NCBI GenBank assembly: GCA_963678085.1
Contig: OY782680.1
Location: forward strand, 3,038,001 to 3,102,000
Source: Aliishimia sp963678085
GTDB taxonomy: Bacteria; Pseudomonadota; Alphaproteobacteria; Rhodobacterales; Rhodobacteraceae
Direction: 5' to 3'
DNA: 64,000 nt
Positions 61,253-64,000 of the stretch are shown here, piece by piece. The notes beneath the pieces were generated by a model. The model did no database searches and was not told the origin of the DNA. It saw only the letters and a program-made list of their open reading frames with translations. The translations under genes and the position numbers were made by a program. Each line of letters begins with the position of its first letter. The first letter of the stretch is position 1.

Positions 61253-62425
61253 CTAACGCAAAATATTTCTGAAGATCGAGCGCTTTAGGGCATGTTTTCC
61301 AGGGCTCATGAGGTGTTTTTGCACACGATGGCTCCAGCTGAGGGGCAATGTGTCGTTTATGGTCACGGGCGCAGCATCCAGTAAAGACACGGTGATCGCG
61401 CAGATCGGAGCCTTTTCGAAAGGCAGCCGCGCCCAGTCTCCGTTCATGGCCCAGCCTGAAATCCCCGTTTCGCTATATCGCCCGCGCGCCGCCACGCGAT
61501 AGGCGAGTATGCGCCCCTTCACATCGGAGCCGGGGCGCAAGCGAATAGCCAGCCGGGTAAAGGGCTGATCTCTTTGATCCTGCAAAAGCCGTGCTTTTTG
61601 CCCCATCGGAACCCAATCGCAGGTCCCATGGATCGGGTGCCCCAGCCGATATTCAAGCTGCAAATCATAGCTTGGATCTTGCGGGCGTAGCATGATCCAG
61701 TGCAGCGGATCTTTGTCCAAGAGCGGACCCGCCCAATAGTCGCTTTGCGCGCGAAACGGCCCGGATTTGCGCGCCATCCCGTTCACGATCACAGTTGGCT
61801 GATGGGTGAGGACAGGGGACAGCCCCGCCCAGCTCAGCGCTGGATCTTCGCCGGGGATAGGTTTGCGCATAGCCCAAAGCGAGCCAACAATACGCACCTG
61901 TGTCCCCCATAGCTTCGCCCAGCCATCAATCTCTGATTTGATATCACAAAAACGATGCGCGTAATCATGGCCGCACACAATGCCGCCCGGCTTCACCTTA
62001 TCAAACCAGAAATCCAAGTTATGCTTGAGGCCCGGATTGCCGTGGATCGCATCCTCAAAATACATATCAACCGGCTCAGACCAATCCTGCACCACATCCG
62101 GGGAAAAGCCTGCAATCGCCTCCACATTGGGCAAATCTGCGGTGTAATGCTCAAAGGCGGATTGTGAAAATACCGGCACATCTTTGAACCGCCGTTGATA
62201 GCGCCGTGTCCATTCCACATCTTCGAATGTGTCAATCGAGGTGATGCACGCGCCCGGATTTGCCCGCGCCATCGCATTGGTGGAGCGGCCATAAAAGCAA
62301 CCCACCTCCACAATGCGCCCCCCCTTTGGCACGCGCCGGGCAAGCGCGGCGAGAAAAGCCATCTCGTCCAGTGCCATTTTGCCGGGCACAGCCAGCAGAT
62401 CTTGGGAGGCGAATTTATAACTCAT
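61253..62425 (-). CDS. Class I SAM-dependent methyltransferase with C-terminal extension
   Basis: A 390-residue paralogue of 57186-58187: RIVEVGCFYGRSTNAMARAN, CITSIDTFEDVEWTRRYQRR and DMYFEDAIHGNPGLKHNLDF, then GIVCGHDYAHRFCDIKSEID. The additional 180 residues after the methyltransferase core are beta-rich and of unknown role. Likely a polysaccharide-modifying methyltransferase. The other copy has the same core but a different tail. Confidence 0.82.
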   Translation of the reverse strand: MSYKFASQDLLAVPGKMALDEMAFLAALARRVPKGGRIVEVGCFYGRSTNAMARANPGACITSIDTFEDVEWTRRYQRRFKDVPVFSQSAFEHYTADLPNVEAIAGFSPDVVQDWSEPVDMYFEDAIHGNPGLKHNLDFWFDKVKPGGIVCGHDYAHRFCDIKSEIDGWAKLWGTQVRIVGSLWAMRKPIPGEDPALSWAGLSPVLTHQPTVIVNGMARKSGPFRAQSDYWAGPLLDKDPLHWIMLRPQDPSYDLQLEYRLGHPIHGTCDWVPMGQKARLLQDQRDQPFTRLAIRLRPGSDVKGRILAYRVAARGRYSETGISGWAMNGDWARLPFEKAPICAITVSLLDAAPVTINDTLPLSWSHRVQKHLMSPGKHALKRSIFRNILR

Positions 62426-62443
62426 TGGGGGTGCAATCGGCTA

Positions 62444-63238
62444 TTACAGATACAGAAAGTCTTTGTGCCAGCGCCGCAAAAAGAACAACCCCACAACCAT
62501 GCAAATCAACCCAAAGGCAAACACATAGGTCACAGACACATAAGAGGCATCATAGGTCGGAAAGAAAGCATGACGCATCAGCCCAATGATATGGATCAGC
62601 GGGTTCCACCACAGGATTGATCGGTAGGGCTCGGGGATCGACTCAAAGACAAAGAAAATCCCAGAGATGATGAACATCGGCTTATGCAAAATATTCCAAA
62701 TCCGCTGCCAGACGGGCGCAACGGAATAGAGCAAGCAGTTCAATATCCCCACACCGGCGCCAATCACAAAGGCCATGGACAGCGACAGGGCAATCATCTC
62801 AGCGCGGATGGTGACTTGCGGATCGTACAGCGCGATAATCACCGAGATCACGATATAAAACACCAAAATCTGGGTCATGATGGTTAGGATGAGACGGCTA
62901 AGGATCGCGTCGATATAGCTGACGGCAGGATATTGCAGCAGCGGCTTGGAAAACCAGATCGAGGCCATGAGCTTAACATTGAGCTGCACATAGATGGTGT
63001 AGGGCAGAATGCCGGTCGCATAGAACATCGGGAAATTATCCCCAATGGGGGGCGAGCGGAAAGCCAGCGAAAACACAAAAGTCAGCAGCGCAATGCCCGC
63101 TGCAGGTTCAAGCACCGCCCAAAGATACCCCCCCGGAGAGCGGCCATAGGTCGTTGCCATTTCCCGCAATAAAAGCGCAGAAATGGAGCGCAGGCTTTTC
63201 TTTAGCCATCCGATATCTGTGCTGCTGTGCTCATCCAT
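62444..63238 (-). CDS. ABC-2 polysaccharide export permease (KpsM/Wzm type)
   Basis: A 264-residue membrane protein: LLLREMATTYGRSPGGYLWA, FVFSLAFRSPPIGDNFPMFY, then six hydrophobic segments ending RHAFFPTYDASYVSVTYVFA. This is the KpsM/CtrC/BexB permease of capsule export; the ATPase partner (KpsT) is not in the window. The gene is divergent from the KpsE-type gene at 63335 with 96 bp between. Confidence 0.9.
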   Translation of the reverse strand: MDEHSSTDIGWLKKSLRSISALLLREMATTYGRSPGGYLWAVLEPAAGIALLTFVFSLAFRSPPIGDNFPMFYATGILPYTIYVQLNVKLMASIWFSKPLLQYPAVSYIDAILSRLILTIMTQILVFYIVISVIIALYDPQVTIRAEMIALSLSMAFVIGAGVGILNCLLYSVAPVWQRIWNILHKPMFIISGIFFVFESIPEPYRSILWWNPLIHIIGLMRHAFFPTYDASYVSVTYVFAFGLICMVVGLFFLRRWHKDFLYL

Positions 63239-63334
63239 AGCGCGAAAAACTCAGGTTGTTCTTGTAACTTGGCCGTAATCTGGCGCAATAAGGACCAAAT
63301 GAAAAGCTGCAACCTAAAGGCGTGAGCAGATATC

Positions 63335-64000
63335 GTGACGAACACATCCCCCGATGAGGGCGAAAAGCCTGCCCCGGAAAAAGTCCTGGGAAAAGCGCCA
63401 GTAAAAGCGCCGCGCCCGCGCCAAGCCAAACCCGTGCGTCGAGCTCGCCCAAAAAAGCGGCATTTTGGCCTGCTCTTCAGCTTTTTCTTGGTGGTGCTCG
63501 CGCCGATCTTTGCCAGCGGGTGGTATCTTTATGAGAGGGCCGCGGATCAATATGCCTCGCGCGTTGGGTTTTCGGTGCGCGTGCAAGACAAGTCCGCGCC
63601 GGTAGATTTTCTGAACGGGATTGGCTCGCTGCAAACCAATACCACAACCGACACGGATATTCTCTATGAGTTCATTCAAAGCCAAGAAATGGTGGAACTT
63701 GTGGATGCAAACCTTGATCTGCGAACCCTCTATTCGCGGCATCTTGAGACGGATCCAGTGTTTGCCTTTGACCCTAAGAACCCGGTTGAGGATTTGCTGA
63801 AATATTGGCGTCGTATGGTGGCGGTCTATTATGATAGCGGCACCGGGCTGATTGAGCTGCGCGTGCTGGCCTTTTCCGCAGAGGACAGTGTGGCGATTGC
63901 GCAAGAGATCCTAGCCCAATCCAGCGTGATGATTAACCGCCTCTCCGCCATCGCCCGCGAGGATACCACCCGCTATGCCCGCGAAGAGCTGGATGTCTCG
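63335..64000 (+). CDS. KpsE/CtrB-type capsule export inner-membrane protein, 3' cut by the window
   Basis: The frame from GTG at 63335 (an in-frame stop lies just upstream) encodes a polar, Pro/Lys/Arg-rich N-terminus, a TM segment HFGLLFSFFLVVLAPIFASG (about 47-66), then YERAADQYASRVGFSVRVQD and ILYEFIQSQEMVELVDANLD, the KpsE/Wzc-like PCP-3 pattern. It spans the periplasm and connects the ABC exporter with the outer-membrane lipoprotein. Incomplete at the right edge. Confidence 0.87.
   Translation, partial: MTNTSPDEGEKPAPEKVLGKAPVKAPRPRQAKPVRRARPKKRHFGLLFSFFLVVLAPIFASGWYLYERAADQYASRVGFSVRVQDKSAPVDFLNGIGSLQTNTTTDTDILYEFIQSQEMVELVDANLDLRTLYSRHLETDPVFAFDPKNPVEDLLKYWRRMVAVYYDSGTGLIELRVLAFSAEDSVAIAQEILAQSSVMINRLSAIAREDTTRYAREELDVS

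Overview
The window is high-GC DNA from an alphaproteobacterium, most likely of the Rhodobacteraceae (Roseobacter group). I infer this from the protein families: a cydDCABX cluster with an FnrL-type box, adjacent hom and glpX, a serralysin-like RTX protease with an MCxxC start, a BKACE enzyme, and alphaproteobacterial-type palindromic repeats. No database search was possible; all names come from motifs and family resemblance.

Layout. 0-3 kb: an RpiR-type regulator (cut by the window edge) divergent from a beta-keto acid cleavage enzyme plus class III aminotransferase pair. 3-13.4 kb: a minus-strand respiratory and sulfur cluster (cydD, cydC, cydA, cydB, cydX, a SLAC1/TDT permease, a DsrE-like periplasmic protein, a Tat-exported sulfide:quinone-reductase-like flavoprotein and a small membrane protein), with a divergent Rrf2/NsrR-like regulator and an FNR box before cydA. 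13.4-21.6 kb: an accessory zone with a large SF1 helicase fused to a phospholipase-D-like nuclease domain, followed by decayed IS3, IS5 and IS630 elements, one of which split a small helix-turn-helix gene.

21.67-37.38 kb: the main discovery. A 15.7-kb genomic island sits in the 3' end of a tRNA-Thr(TGT) gene, bounded by a 50/51-nt direct repeat of the tRNA 3' part. It carries a tyrosine integrase broken by one amber codon, a ccdAB toxin-antitoxin pair, an AlpA-like HTH gene, a DUF3987 replication-type protein, and a complete type III-B (Cmr) interference operon: cas2, cas6, cmr1, cas10/cmr2, cmr3-6, a 34-codon ORF and a two-TM CARF protein. Two short CRISPR arrays and one relic repeat flank the operon. 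Cas10 lacks an HD domain but keeps GGDD, cas1 is absent, and the only evident accessory effector is the membrane CARF protein. This points to a system that works by cyclic oligoadenylate signalling to the membrane. Almost every junction from cas2 to the CARF gene is an ATGA stop-start overlap.

37.4-52 kb: core metabolism. TetR regulator, small lipoprotein, homoserine dehydrogenase, class II FBPase, cysteine hydrolase, 3-methyladenine glycosylase, nitrilase-family hydrolase with a VOC protein and divergent LysR, a carnitine-type acyl-CoA cluster (acyl-CoA dehydrogenase, NDP-forming CoA ligase, enoyl-CoA hydratase) and catalase-peroxidase katG. A hairpin-bearing dispersed repeat recurs between these genes. 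52-64 kb: surface polysaccharide locus with an outer-membrane export lipoprotein, a priming sugar transferase, an RTX metalloprotease, two glycosyltransferases, two related methyltransferases, two nucleotide-sugar enzymes (one UDP-sulfoquinovose-synthase-like), a KpsM-type permease and the start of a KpsE-type protein running off the right edge.
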